This document shows, piece by piece, positions 40,667 through 55,400 of a DNA stretch of 64,000 nucleotides. The notes under the pieces are model-generated. The model was not told the DNA's origin. It made no database searches and saw nothing but the letters and a program-made list of their open reading frames with translations. The position numbers and the translations under genes are program-made. The first letter of the stretch is position 1, and each line of letters starts with the position of its first letter. Source of the DNA: Choristoneura fumiferana (taxonomy: Eukaryota > Arthropoda > Insecta > Lepidoptera > Tortricidae); NCBI RefSeq assembly GCF_025370935.1, contig NC_133481.1, positions 11,482,439 to 11,546,438 on the forward strand, written 5' to 3'.

Positions 40667-43600
40667 CTGGCCCCCCGAACCTCTCCCCCATGACACGGCA
40701 ATCACGTTCCATACTGACAAAGGTACTTAAGATCTGTTTCATTTATTTATCTAATTGGGTTAGATTTAACCGACTCTTAGTTTGCTGTAAGTTACTCTAT
40801 CATGTTTATTAAAATTGATAAGCCTGTTACATTAATTGAAATTCATTGTCAAACCAGTTGGTGACAGACGCGACGAAAGATCTGTGTCATTGCTTAAAAT
40901 TGTTATCACGTTGAGCAGATTGACTCAAATTTAAGTGATCCATTTCAAATTTTATTTACAAATGTGCTTATTTAGCATATTTAAATAAAAAAATCAACGA
41001 ACTGTTATAAGAATTTCGGCTAGTCATTGTAGCCTTTCTGCTTAAAAATGTAAATTAAAAATGATGATAAAACACATAAAAACTTTACTTAATATATGTA
41101 TACTTCATTTCTGGCACATTTTCAATGTATTTATTTTTTTTGACTTGAAATCTCGATTTTTTAATTTTAATATGTCAATAGTAAAAAGGAAATGCAACAT
41201 AACATGTTTGGTGAGGTGACTTGGTCACTGAGGTCAGAAAAAGTTTTCGAAGGGATTTGATTGATTGGATTTTAACTGCCAAAATTAATTAAAAATATTT
41301 GAAAACTTCCTTGAAACTACATAAAGTAGAAAACAAAATAAGTAGTTAAACTTTAAAATGATGTTCTCTTTTATAGACACTGATTAATATATAACTATTG
41401 TTTAGGTATGGTGATAATCACTGAGTAATAATAAGGTCTGTTGCAAAATTGATTAGAAATAATTGATAAAAATGACAAATATTTAAAAGTAAGATATGGT
41501 TTAATGGTTTAATGTCTAAAAGTTTATTTGAATCCTTCTTGGTAGTTTTTTCCAATATATTGGGTGCAATCGATCAAATACGGATGTTGCATTTAAAACT
41601 TAGATTCTGATAAATGTTGTAATTTCTTGTAAAGTATTACTGTTCTCTAACACTAAAGAAACTACAGGGAGTGAAACTTATAAAATAAAAAACTATAAAC
41701 TGTAGCTCCTGTGATTACCCATGAAGTAATCATAAAGCTGCAGTCTTAAGTTTCCAAAAATACTGTTTAATTTCCCTATAGTTCCACTTACCCCACCCTA
41801 GCTTACCCTTGTTTATTGCAATCTTTTACGGCTGACGCCTCTTCTCTTCTTTTCTTATTACATAGGTAAAAAAGCTTTTGAACTGCCAGTCTCATTTGAT
41901 TGTGTGTGGTTTAGTAAGGTTCTGCAATGCCCGAATTTGTTGGATTAATCCCGTAAAACTACTATATCTAGAGTAAGTTTTGCGATTCTAAATTTGAATC
42001 CTTCCTGTATTTTATCATTTTCATATACCTATATCAAGTACATGTATTAGCGATTGTTATACATTACTGCGTTGTTGAATTTAATGTTCTTATAATACTC
42101 TGTAACCGTGACTAATATTAGGTAGTGTTCCCCTATGATATAAAGGGCATTTCATACATAATGATAAGAATGGGCCTAATGTGAACTTATTTCATGTAGT
42201 AAGATTTCGGAATCTTGCTGACCGACTAGCGAGAAGAACGGTGATTTAATTGCTGTCGCTTTTGTTTCGCAAGCTTACACATGCTTGAGGCGCGTTCTTT
42301 TTGCAAGACTGAAATATTTTGACATTGTTGAGTCTTACATTTTCTATGCTTGAAAATTACGTTATCTATTTCTTTTGCTCTCTTTCTGCCCAATTATGAA
42401 TCTCATGATCAGGAGTGCTTTTTGTCACACGTTTCGTTAAATATGCTATAATACCTTGTCTTTTTTATCAATTGAGGCGATATAAGTAATATACTTAATT
42501 TGTATGATGTTTGTAAGTGTGAGGGTATGAATATCATATCAAAAAATTTACATTCCCATAGGATAAAACATAAAATAGTACTATATTATGGTAAAAAAAT
42601 CTGACATTCCAAATTTCAGTATTGTGTACAAATGAAATTATACGTTCATTTAAGGAAATTTATATTATATATTGTGATCATAAATCAAATGAAATGTGTT
42701 ATAGAAAAAAATATTGCATGATTTTTTATTTCTTTTACAATTTAGCGAAAAATTCTTCCGTCCGTGCGTCTGATAATTTCCGGATATTTTTCGATTTCAA
42801 GTATATGATTTGATTTATTTTGATTTTATTTATGTGGTACTCTTGTTACTCAACTAGTACAACACTATGAAGATGTACTCAAATATCTTTTGAACTAAGA
42901 CAAAGTAATCGTAGTATTTGTCGCTATTGTGGAAAAGGGATACCGAAACGTTGAATGAGTCCGTTTTTAAACTTATGAATTTCACAGAGCGATTGTGCTT
43001 TTTACCCGACTGTCCGAAGAATGGTTATTTAAGATAGTGCCGTTTAAGATGTAGTCAAATACATATACTAGTAATAAAAAAAAACTTCACACCTGGTGGC
43101 CATGTCACAGATGTAATGATAAATTAAGTCATTTATTTTTATTATTACCTACAATTAAGGCTTATTTGCTTATCCATTAAACTATCGTAGCTATATTCTT
43201 TTTTAATAAATTGGTTATTCTGGGTCAGTCACAGCAAAAACATCACAATCGCTTTGTTTGAAACTAAGTATGACTATTCTGCTATATTAGGACTTGCGTT
43301 ATGGAAGTTTGAGTTATTAGGCCTTTTAAAATGTCGAGACCATGTTTAATAGACGACACGCTTCAGTCTTGTAATACTAAGTTACGAAGACAAATTGTTA
43401 CTCCATCTGCTGCATAATGTATTTTTCGAGCTGCTAAGTCGAGAATTGGTTACCTGCAGTATAATAATTTGTTATATTTAAAAATCGTACAAAATATTAC
43501 AAGATAAGATCGTGAATATTTAAAGAACTGAATGCTGATTGTACTTACGCGTCAGTATGTAAAGTACGTTACGATATGCATGTTACGATTGTGAGACAGC

Positions 43601-43960
43601 TGTAATATCAAAAATGAACTCGCCCACACAGTTCGATATTTTTATCAAGATCGTCATGTTGGTATCGAGCACTTAGACATGACGTCTGCATTGACTGAAA
43701 AGTAGTATCGTGGGCAACTAATGCACACGGTGACGTGCTTTTTCGTATAGATACGTACCCTTTTGTAGAGCTATGGATACTTTAGCCTTACTAGTCTTAA
43801 CTATTGCTTGTAAGCGTGAGGCAATGTGTGTATAGCTCAAGTCCGATGGAACTATGTTTTAACATCGTTGAGTTTCACGTACGATGTGGATAATTATAGT
43901 TTGGCTGTCTTGATGAAAACCTAGAATGGAGTAAAAATATTTTTATGATATATTTTGACG
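40667..43960 (+). other. CaMKI 3' region, probable long 3' UTR
   Basis: AT-rich, no coding signal, many possible poly(A) signals (the first clear AATAAA is at 40984-40989). The true transcript end cannot be chosen from sequence. Confidence 0.45.
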
Positions 43961-43963
43961 TTA

Positions 43964-44314
43964 TAAAGTCTGTAGATGATAAAATCTGGCCATGCATGAT
44001 CTGGTGTTACTTTGCAGTGAAGATTATATATATATATATATTACATAAAAACCTAGCAAAGACACCGTCAGAAGACGTTCAAAATAATTTAGGCACTGTG
44101 AAACATATAAAACTAAAACTCACAGACGCCCTAACTTTTTATTATGATTATGTTTTGCTTATGTAGTTTCATAACCACTAATTAGTTAAAAAAAGTAGTT
44201 TGTTAAATAAATGTTTAAAAAAAAACTTTAAAAAAGGCCTGCTTGAAAATTAGCATTCATTGCAAAGTTACACCGGATCATGCATGGCCAGATTTTATAG
44301 TGTACAGACTTTAC
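43964..44314. mobile_element. MITE of about 350 bp
   Basis: Inverted ends of about 55-60 bp: the left contains 'aaaatctggccatgcatgat' and the right 'atcatgcatggccagatttt'. The symmetry extends to 'ttataaagtctgta' and 'tacagactttacatataa'. The interior is AT-rich. Confidence 0.82.
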
Positions 44315-45600
44315 ATATAAGTGGTTTTGTAAAGTGATATTGATAATGGGCACTTTTTTTGACATTTAGTTGGATCATCAGTATCATAATTTGAAGCTGA
44401 GCATTTCAATTATAACTATATTATAATGTTAATGAATAATGCTTCTAAAATTATCTATCATAATAATTATGGCTTATTGTTGTGAAGCATTGCACTGCTT
44501 TAAAGGTCCTTAGTGTATAAGAGTAGAAATGTTCGATAAATTAACTTAAAGGTATCTGTAAATGCGCCTTAATAATCTGTGTAATATTAATAGTTCTATC
44601 TCTCTTTGGTCTTTGAAATATATAACCAGCGGTGTCTCTTATGTTTAAAGAAGCTGGTTTGAATTGCATTTACATATATTATCTTGAAACCTATTGTTCA
44701 CTTAATTATGTGCCATTAATTATTTTTATTAATATCCATTTATTTCTCACACATAATTCAGTATATGAGAGTGCAGCTGCACTTCGTAACTGTATTTAGA
44801 CCAGTTCACTTACTCGAAAAATACTTTTATTGTGTGTTGACCCCAAAAACTACATCCTCGATACTCAAACTTCATGTCATGACGTTATTTTATATTTACT
44901 GTCTAAAATCTATTTGAGCTATAAATACTTATTACAAATCGTCATTATTCATATCATACCGAATGAAACACATTCAATTTATTTTAGATCATTACAATTA
45001 CCCGCCGTGCCATACGAATTGAAGCGTTATAGGTTTTATTTTGTACTTTCAGTAGGTACATAAAATCAGAATTATTTTTGTACTATTTACTACGCACAAT
45101 GTTTTAAAATAAGTATAGTATGTGTATAATTTTATAAATGTTCTTTTATATACAATTATTGATAATTTTATATAATAAGTTAACATATATTTGAAATGTA
45201 GTTATCACCACCGTATTGTGCGCACAAACGATAATTGTACTACTGTTCTCCAAAAGTACAGTGTTTCGATCACACGAGTTACATACCTGTACCTACCGTC
45301 GTGTTGTATACGAGCGTGCCATAAGTGTTGTGTTACCGTACATTTTAGCATAATTGTATGCACTGGGCGGCCGCGACCCTAAACTGAATACGATAGATAT
45401 TTACACAGGCAATTCTAATTTAATGGAGGTAGAGCACTGCGGTGACTTCGCTAGCTTGTAATAATAGACTACGCTTAAGACTATTAAAGGTTTGCACGTG
45501 TGGTATTAACTTTGAACGTAGTTTATTAATTCGGACCGTAGTCACCCCAGGACAGTCGCTGTGTAATTAAAGTTTACAAATAACTAGGAGAAGTGGTCGC
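44315..45600. other. intergenic sequence between convergent genes
   Basis: AT-rich to about 45350, then locally richer in CpG (including 'gggcggccgcgaccc' at 45365-45379). No recognised gene; see the candidate exon at 45602. Confidence 0.4.
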
Positions 45601-45601
45601 C

Positions 45602-45652
45602 ATGGTCGAAATCGGTCGGATCATCGACGACGAATTGAAATTTATGGAAATA
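45602..45652 (+). CDS. possible orphan first coding exon (MVEIGRIIDDELKFMEI...)
   Basis: The ATG has a strong context (gtcgccATGG). Seventeen codons read MVEIGRIIDDELKFMEI plus part of the next, ending at 'atat|gtaagt', a consensus donor. The preceding 200 bases are GC-richer than the surroundings, like a 5' UTR. I do not recognise the product and see no matching downstream exon on the plus strand. It may be the start of a gene whose other exons lie inside or beyond Slh, or chance. Low confidence. Confidence 0.25.
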
Positions 45653-46397
45653 TGTAAGTTGAGATTACATAACTTTATTCCAGTGCCGAAAATATTATTT
45701 CGAACTCGCTCGTTTTTTATTTTTTTCATTGTGCCAAATCCATATCATAATCAGTGATAGATGTTATACATACCTGTATTTTAAAAACTTTTGTATTAGT
45801 TACAGTGTGCCGTTAGGTACACTAAGTCTTGCCGCAACCGTTAACATTGTGTAAAATGTTCAAGTTCCTTGTCACTTAAAGTAATTTGTTCGTTACATAT
45901 AATGCTTAGTGTAATTGTAACATATTTGCTATTTTTCGAGGGTTATTACATACAATACGTTCTTAGTTGCCACGACACATTTTAGTTTGTAATGAAGCAC
46001 AATAATGTAAGGACCGGATGAATGCCGATCGAAGTAACTCAGAACTGGCCCTTTCTCGAGAGGGCGTTTGGTTGTGAAAGTTCTGGATACAAACTCATTT
46101 CATTTATTTGGCCATTCTTACACGGGAAATCGCGAAAGATATATAGGTATTTTGTGGGTCAAGATCTGATAACTATTAAATTACTACTATCTTGTGATTT
46201 AGATTTTATACTTCTTGTTCAAAACAATCAAAAATTTATTAGTAGATATTAGATGTTAGCTATATTTTCAGTGTCATTGTAAATAAAATGCCAACTTGTT
46301 GAAATATCGTTTCATTGAATTGCATCCACCATAGATTCCATCACAGTCAAGAAAGGTCGACGCGAAATGATCGCTTATAAATAATTATTGATTAATA

Positions 46398-46403
46398 TTT
46401 ATT
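46398..46403 (-). terminator. polyadenylation signal of Slh
   Basis: TTTATT on the plus strand is AATAAA on the minus strand, 48 bases downstream of the Slh stop codon (46451-46453), in AT-rich sequence. Confidence 0.55.
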
Positions 46404-46450
46404 ATTTATACAGTAAAATAATTTATGTCATCTGAAAGCGACAGGAATGC

Positions 46451-49400
46451 TCAGTGAATCTCTTCACCCAGTAGGGACAGCTGTTTGAGGAACTGCGAAG
46501 CGTTGGGTAGCGTCGTAGCGCCGTATATAATTTTCCTTGCAGTTCCACTTGTGGCTTGTTGCTGTAAATAAAAACGCCAAATACTTAAGTCAATAATGAT
46601 AATTTCCAAATTTAATGAGCGATAATGATTCACGATGAGTCTCGCTCGTGATTGTGTAGACGTAATTACATTCGTCTACTGTCACTGCTCAGTTACCGAA
46701 GTCACTGAAGTTTAATGTCTGTCTGTCAGTCTGTGGCATTGTAGCTCTCGAACGGGTACACCGATTTTGAAATGGTTTTTTTTACGTGAAAGCGTGTTTC
46801 CTTGCTTTGCTTCTTAGCTGTTTGATAAAAATTGGTTCAGCAGTTTTTGAGATATTGAACTGTGAAATGAGATCTTCATCATATCAGCCGCAGGACATCC
46901 ACTGAAGGCCTTGGTCCTCCCATATACACTGAAAATGTTGAAATGACACGTCGGGGCATTTCCAACGTTTCGAAGTTGTTTAGGATACCTTAGCGAAGTC
47001 GATAAGGTTGTGATATTCGATGTAGTTCCCTCCTCCGACCAGGAACACGACGGCGTCCGTCGGAGGCGGTTGCCTCGCGAGGCGCGCGCGCGCCGCTGCG
47101 TCCGTTCGCGCGGCACGAGGGTCCAGCCACGTCAGCTCGTTGCCCTCCGTGTTGCTTAGGGCAGACTCCACGGCACGGCTTACTGGCAATTTCTAGGAAG
47201 AAAGTTTTGGACATGAAACTACCGTGAGACTCACTCATAGGTAATTAAATAATTATGGCAAACTAAACTAGGTGACGCAAGATTATGCCAAAAAGGTAGA
47301 ACTTTGTGAAAATATGACAACACTGTTTTATATTCTTATATTTTATTCCAGAGTTAAACACTGTTGTGTATTTGATTTTAAATAAATATTATTATTATTA
47401 ACCTGGTTACACATAATATTAAAATTGATTACAAGTGGTCTTATATGAATGTTTCAATTTAAATTATCTAATATTTCTAATTTCATGAGTTTTGTACAGA
47501 CTATAGAATTTTAGTCATATTTTCACAGGTTCTACCTTTTTTGGCATAATCTCGTGTCGCATAGTTTAGTTTGGCATAATTATCATATTGCCGAAAGTAA
47601 TATCGACCGTGAAACCAAGACCTCCTAACTGATAAATCTCGATCATGCAACTTAGGAGGTTTAGCTAGGGGGTGCTAAGGTCCTCAATCGCATGTCAAAG
47701 GTCATTCAGTTAGGAGGTGTTGGTTCTTCGCCGTCGATATCGCATAACGAGTACGAAACATACCTATCGCATTATCTTGTTTGGCACACCTTGTGTGGTG
47801 TGAGTAAGAGTGTAAGTAAGTACTGCGTTCCAACCTAACCTAACCCTACTTTGCTGGATTACAGCTTTATCCTAACCTAATCCATCCATCCATGGACAGG
47901 ACCTACTAGCCTACTGCACAAGTTAGTTTTCTAACTTTCACTTACATGTTTCTTAACAACCAAGTTTTTGACGCCCTCCATTACAAACGAGGATCCTTGA
48001 GACACCAGCTTTGAGAACATGGACACCGTCTTTGTGCCGCCTCCTTCGTATTGACCTGACATCTTTGTGAATCCCCTAGAAAATGATAGAAAGAGATATT
48101 GAGTATTTCACGATCAGCAAAACAAGATACAACACTTTCTAATGCTCTTATGCGTGAATTTACACGATTAGCTATAAGGCGACGTACGCACTATGCGGCT
48201 AATTGAGCAGTTTTAGCGCTCCGTCTCTTTCTCTAGCGATACTTTGAAGAGGGATGGCGCGCTAAACCCGCACGGTTTATCCCTACATATCCCGTAAATG
48301 GGTGGATCAACTAGTTCTTGTTGTTATTCTGTCCCATCAGCGAGGGGACAAAAGTAGTACAGTTTAATAGATTTTTTTTTATGTCATATTATACCAACAT
48401 GCTTAATGACGATGATGACCAATTGAAGGGATGTTTACAAAACCATACATACATAACTAACATTTTTGGCGGATTTGAGTTATTGGTATCATAGTGTTCG
48501 TCTAAGAAGGAGCTACAAGTAGTGCAAATGATATTGTCCAAAATTGTTACCTTAAAATATACCCATTTTACAAAACTACATAACTACATTATTTTTATAG
48601 GTAGCGATGACAATAGCAGCGGATGTGAGTATTAAAAAAAGTCCACATAATGAAGTAAAATAAGCCTGTATTTCTTAGAATACGAAAACAATTCCTAGGC
48701 AACTTTGTTTTATTTTCGTGTAAAAAGAACATAACTAATAAATTTTACAAAAACTGCATAAATGACGAACCTATTTTACTATTTTAAAAAATAATACTGG
48801 TCTTTGAAAAGTGTAATGGTGTTTATCTGAACTATTTGGCCACTTACTGAAATCACCTATAAAATATTTATCTCTATTATCTAGTATGTGCAAAGTCATT
48901 TAGTTTTTTTCGTTTCCTGTAAAATCATATCTAGTGTAGTTATGTTGTTTTTGTAAACATCCCTTCAATTATGGACGGGACTTAAAACTACCACAAAATG
49001 CATGTTTGGCAAATTTTAATTCTATAAACATACGGTTTAACGAGCGACAAGAAAAAGTTGATCGACTCAAATATTACCTACTCCTTTACTGCTTACTATG
49101 TTATGACTTATGGTGTACAATAAAGAGTTATTGTATTGTATTGTATCTCGATTTTCCCACAGTATCCATGTAGTACAGTATCCATCCCAAAACCGCCAAA
49201 TCTAGAGATATGTAATTTTCACGGATGTTCGTCATACAACGTAGATAAATGAAGATGGAATTTCCATGAGATTTTCCCAAAATTTACATCGTTGTCTCCA
49301 TTTACTTTGCTTGAATCAAGTTACGGGATTTTACATGCAATTGCATACCTAAACCACGAGCCCGTGAGAATCTATCTATCTATTTCAGCCCTTATAGCGC

Positions 49401-52400
49401 CCGTCTTCGGGCATAGGCCTCCTCTCTACTTTTCCCGTCTTGCCTATCCACTGCCACTCGCATTCAGTTTACGCTTGCTTGTTGCCGGATATCGTCTGAA
49501 GCCCGTGAGAATATCCGAATAAAAAGTAGTAGGCCAACAAAATTTTATTCAAATCCAGCTGTTTTAGATAGAACGACTAACAAACAGACACTCACAAACT
49601 TTCGCATTTATAATATACTCAACGGCATAAAATTTGGCCCATTCTACATACAAAATTACCTATTGCTACATACTCTTGAGGGCCAGATTTTTAGCCGCTC
49701 AATGAATAGAGGCCCAAATAGTAGATTGTTGCACCAAGCAGAAAGTTATTTATTACTGTACCGAGTGCCAATTAAAAAGCACGAGGGCAATATAAATTAC
49801 TTAATGCGAGGTGCATAATCTGCTTTTCTTAGAACTGTTACAGGAATAGTAGAGGAAAAAAAAACTCATGCTAAATAATTAATAGGAAAGAAATGTCACT
49901 AGCACTCGATGATTCCATTTTTGTGAGTAAGTTTACATTCGCACTCTCAAAAAATGACCACGGAAAATTCGCAAGGTTTCCGCCATTTTTTTTTTATTTT
50001 CTTACTTTGTTAGTAGAGAAGAGTTATTGTCGTTCCAATTGTTTATTTAACTTTTGACAGATCACGCACGTGAAGTTTTACAATAATTTTCGGTACAATG
50101 TACTACAGAGAATACCGTACTTCATGGACGGGTACCGCCCACTTAGTGATGTGCCATTCGTAATGAATGACCTAAAGACTATAAAAACCGTTTTGAAGTA
50201 AATCGATTTTATAAATAAAACATACATTTAAAATTATTGTGATTATATTTTATATCAAAATCATTTAAAAATAATAAAACATTAATATGCCTTTAGGGAT
50301 TAAAAAGTTAAAACAACTAAAATAGGCACTGTAATACTATTTTTAATTATACCTACCACGGGCGTCTCGTTGTGAGTAACAACAAACTGGCGTCGCTGCC
50401 GCGTCCAGTTTTGCCGCTTCATAATTGTCAAAATTACTAAATTACCGTCGGAAGTGATAAACATGTTAACTTAACATAAATGGTTTATTTTAATATGTAA
50501 GATAAAGTAACTTAAAACACCTGTGAATGTTTGTTGAAAAATGTTGAGCAAAAATAAAATATGAATGTGTTAAATCGATTAAAACTTCTTCATGAATAAA
50601 ATCGATTGTTAAAATCAATCGAATCAGTAACGCATCAGGGCATCACTATTTTAATTAGTACTCGAGCTGTCAAAAATTAAATAAACGATTGGAACGACAA
50701 TGTAGCAGATATTTTTACCCACGATATGTCAAATTTCGGATGGGCGCCAGGTTGGCCAACCAAATACACAAAGTTTTTTTTTTCAATATACGGCTACTTA
50801 CTATTTTTGGTAGGATTGGTAGCAACATTTTTTTTTGTACGCAATCTGTCAAATTTCATAAGACCGTCAGGAACAACCTAACACTAGATTTTTATACACG
50901 ATGCAGACTAATTTTATAGCAAAAATACTTGTGTTAACTCTTTGGTGGTGCAATTAAAAAAAAAAAACTAAAACAATGCAATAAAGGGTTTTCATATATT
51001 TTATCTGCTCTAGAGCAGTAAAGTCCCGCTTTGTGCTGGGTATTTGGTGCGGTTATGATGAAATTAAAGCATAGTTGGAAGAAAAGTCAATTTACTTACT
51101 TCCACCGTCGCATGTAGGAGATAGGATTAACATCACAATTGGCAGCCACCAGTGCTGATTCAAGTTTCTTATAATCATCTTCAGATATTTGTGAAGTGCA
51201 CATATAGTATATGATAAAGAGTCGCATTTTGTCCTCCGGAGTGCCAGCGTCTGGATCGGAGATGAGATCGACGACCGCTTTGCTTTCGACGACACTTTTG
51301 CTCATTATTTTTTCTTCCAATTCGAAGAATGAGTCCAACCTCCTTGACTTGATTGCGTTAAGGATAGCTAGGAAAAATAAGAAAATATTATGAAACCTCC
51401 TTCAACCATTTTATAGGTATAAAATAGTGCAACGAGAGTAGAGGTGAATGATTAGGATTACACACACACAGCTACAACATTGTCGTGTAATAACAGCAGG
51501 ATTTTGACATTTACTCATTCATTTCATTCATTCTCCTTTTGTGCAATCAGTTCTTTTTTTAGCTGTGTGCATAATCATTCACTTCAACTCTCGTGGCACT
51601 ACCTATACTAACATGCATAATCACTGGAGCCACAGACTGGAAATTTGGGAGTGGGACATATTTTTTTAGGGTCAAAGAAATGATGATTGGTTATTTGGAG
51701 TCTTTTTGTATTTTTTATTTCAACTCCATATTTGTTACTTTTACGGGTATCCCGTGAAACCATATCGAAAATAAATAAATATTCAAATTTGGAGTTGAAA
51801 TAAAAAATACACAAAAAGACTCCAAATAACCAATCATAAGAAACGGAACTAAGTATGATACGTGGTGAATGGTGTGTCCAAGTGTGGTCTGGAGAGTTCT
51901 TTGATGAATTTATTGTTTAGATTCCTTCTTTCCTATTGAAAATTCGCTACCTACAGGTACTGGGCCTGAGAGAGATTGCAAATTGCAAAAAAAAACCAGC
52001 TTATTTTAAACTTACGTTTATTTTTTCTTAGGTATTTACTAACAATATTACTATTTATTTATTAACTATTATAACATTTACTTCAAAAAACAGCATAATT
52101 CTAATCTTCTTCAATGTCGCATTCGACTTCGTTAACGCAACTCTGGCCTCTACAATTTTTGCACATCGTGGTACATCGTAAAATCAAAAAACGGCGAAAA
52201 AATCACGTTTGTTGTATGGGAGCCCCCCGTAAATATTTATTTTATTATATTTTTAGTATTTGTTGTTATAGCGGCCACAGTAATACATAATCTGTGAAAA
52301 TTTTAAGTTCCTAGCTGATACGGCTCAACTGGCTCAAGAGATAGAGCCCTGTGACAGACGGACGGACAGCGCACACAGCGCAGACAGCGGAGTCTCAGTA

Positions 52401-55400
52401 ATAGGGTTCCGTTGGCACCCTTTGGGTACGGAACCCTAAAAATACGTAAGTACGAGTACGCGAACGTAAAAGGTGATCATCTCGCGAAGCGCACACATTT
52501 AAGCCGCGCGATGTACTTTTGTTCGTAGTGAACCTACTTGGTCTCTTTTACTGTGGCCGTGCAGAGCGGTGGTGAATTTTCAAAATAGCATAGCAGCGTC
52601 AAATGAATGAGTGTAGAAATGAATTATACCTTTTTATAAAGAGCATATTCTTTTTTTTACTTTAGTCATACATATCTTGGCGGTAAAGTGTGACATAATT
52701 GAAAAAACTAAACGATTAACAAAAAAACTATTATTAAAAATGTTCGTATTTGGTGCCAGATTGCGATGAAACTGTAAGTGGTATCGCTTTTGTATATATG
52801 AAAGGTTTATAGTAAATTTATCTAGGATTATTTCGTTCCTACACACTTTTTATGCATCGAGTACGGTTTTCTTTAAAAATGGAAAATACTGCGGTCCGGG
52901 ACATATTCGTGGGCGCGGGGGGTGAAGCGCGCCCCGGAGGGGGGGGAGTGGATTAAATTTAACTTTGCTCTATAACCTACATATCCTATTATATTATTTA
53001 ATACGAGAGTGAGAGGGACGGTACGATACGAACTTCGAATTTCGTAGTAGCCCTGCTGTTCTTTTTGTAGCTGTGTGTGTAACCATTCTATGGTTCCTAA
53101 TCATTGTTGTCCGAAATAAAGATTATTATTATTATTATTACCTACTAAATATTTAAACTAACACTGGATGGATTAATTGTCCGAAATATATGTTTTCAAT
53201 TAAAATTAGAGTTACAGGTAATCGCGGACTACTTAAATCACGAAGAAAATAATGTTTAACCTTCATTAGTCAATTTATTGACTCATACGCCGCTTTCCTG
53301 AAATTAGTCTACTCATAAGTACAATCAATATAACCATGGGTGGATACAGGGGGGCCAGGGGGTCATAACCCTCCCCCTAGTCCCTGGTTAACGTAACTTT
53401 AGAAATTTTTCTACTCATTAACTTTTTAGTCTCGCGACTAATGAGGAAAATTGATTAAGTTATGACTAGAATTTGACCATGTGACCCACCCTCTACCTAT
53501 AGAATTTGACTATGTGGCTTCCTCCTGACTATAAAGCTGGACCCGCCCTTGATCAGTTGAGGCCAAAGATATCCTTATGCTGGCACTTCACTTGGCATAT
53601 TCACCGAAATGTTTGCGTGTACGAAAGAGATGTACTATTTCATTTCTACCATGTCAATAGCAACACAACGCCAAGTGAAGTGCCTCCATTCCATTACATC
53701 TTACTACCTTGTCGCTGTCACTTCATGCTTACTTACCGGTTGCGATTGTAGTATGCATGTCAATAAGCCGTTTCTTCTCCATGAGTTGAGGCAGCGAGTT
53801 GACTGCGCTGGTCAGCCGCTGAGTGTTGTCGCTCACCAAGCTAAGCGCTAGGTCGCTGTCTGCATCCAAACCCATTGAGCTTTTCAGCTTCTTTACTTCA
53901 GCCTCTGAATTTCTGTAAAAATTGTAGAAAGAACAAGTTGTTTTTGTTTTCTGATTTTCGTAAGTTTTGTGAGTAGTCGTTAAGCATGACTACTAATACA
54001 ACTAACTGCAGCAACTGTGGTAACAACTGTGGTGCGCGTCACCGTTAAAACTGTAATTTGGGACTGAGAATAAGTAGACTGATGTTTTTTGAAATATTTA
54101 AACACAGCAAACTATCACTTCCGCGTTTAGCTGTTTTGGCGTTTAAGCAAACAGACATACTGTGGCAGGTTTTACAGTAGGACGGACTAAGGGACCTGAT
54201 GGGCATCAGCTTTTAAGGGTTCCGTAGTCAAATAGGAACCCTTATAGTTTCGCCATGTCTGTCCGTCTGTCTGTTTGTCCGCGGCTAAGCTCAGAAACCG
54301 TTAGTACTAGAAAGCTGTAATTTGGCATGAATATACATAATCAATTACGCTGACAGTGGTAAAAAAAATAAAAAAAAAATCAATTCAGTGATCTGTTTGC
54401 GAAATATATAAAACTTTAAAATTAAAATTTTCATTAAAAATCGAAATGGTAGTAAGTATATCAAATTTACAAGGAAATCATAACGGAAAAGATTGCTCGA
54501 GAATGATTAGTAGTTCAAGAGTAAAAAACCAGCCAAGTGCGAGTCGGAATTGCGCACCGAGGGTTCCGTACAAACCTGTAGGAAGTAACTTTAAAATTAT
54601 TAAAAATATTTTTATTATATGATGTAACTAAAATTTACGGTTTTCGCAATTTTCCCTTTATCTGTGCTATAAGACGATGCTTCGTACCAAATTTCAAGAT
54701 TCTGAGTTCACGGGAACTACCCTGTAGGTTTTGATTCCCTTGCGAGTTTCGAAAATTTACGATAATTTGCGGCATAAACAGTTGTATCTTTTGATTGCGT
54801 TGGCTTAGAAGTTTGATTTTTTCACAGCTCCAAGGGACAGTAGACCTGAGTATTTGATATAAATTTCAGCTTGATACCTCTACGCGTTCCTGAGAAAAAG
54901 GGTCTTAACAGACGGACGGACGGACAACAAAGTGATCCTATATGGGTTCCGTTTTTTCCTTTCGAGGTACGGAACCCTAATTTAGCAGCCTAAGGTATAA
55001 AATATACCAAAACTTGGAAAATTCCGTACACAATACGAAATCCTTAGAAAAATATTACTTACTTGATTTTTTTGTAATCGCTACGGAACCCTATCTTATA
55101 CAAGGGGAACTAACCAATTTATCGAGGAAGTCTATAAAGTCGATATTGGTTCGGACTTAGCGACCCCCGCCGACGGTTTGGGCGCAAAACGTCCCTCCAC
55201 CATAATTACGTCCCATTCGCAAAACGTCTTCTTTGCAAAAATTATGCAAAAAATTCCTATTCGCATTACGTCCCTTTTTCAAAACGTCCCATCCCTTTCG
55301 CAAAATGTCCCTTCTGCAAAAACCCCTGTCGCCGAACGTCCCCGCCGCATAATGCCCCTTTCGCAAAACATACCGTATGCGAAATATCACATCGATTTTC

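Noticed and set aside
46814..47238. Three overlapping minus-strand frames near 47 kb
   Set aside because: Two are shifted-frame readings of the GC-rich Slh exon 10; the real frame encodes VGGGNYIEYHNL.
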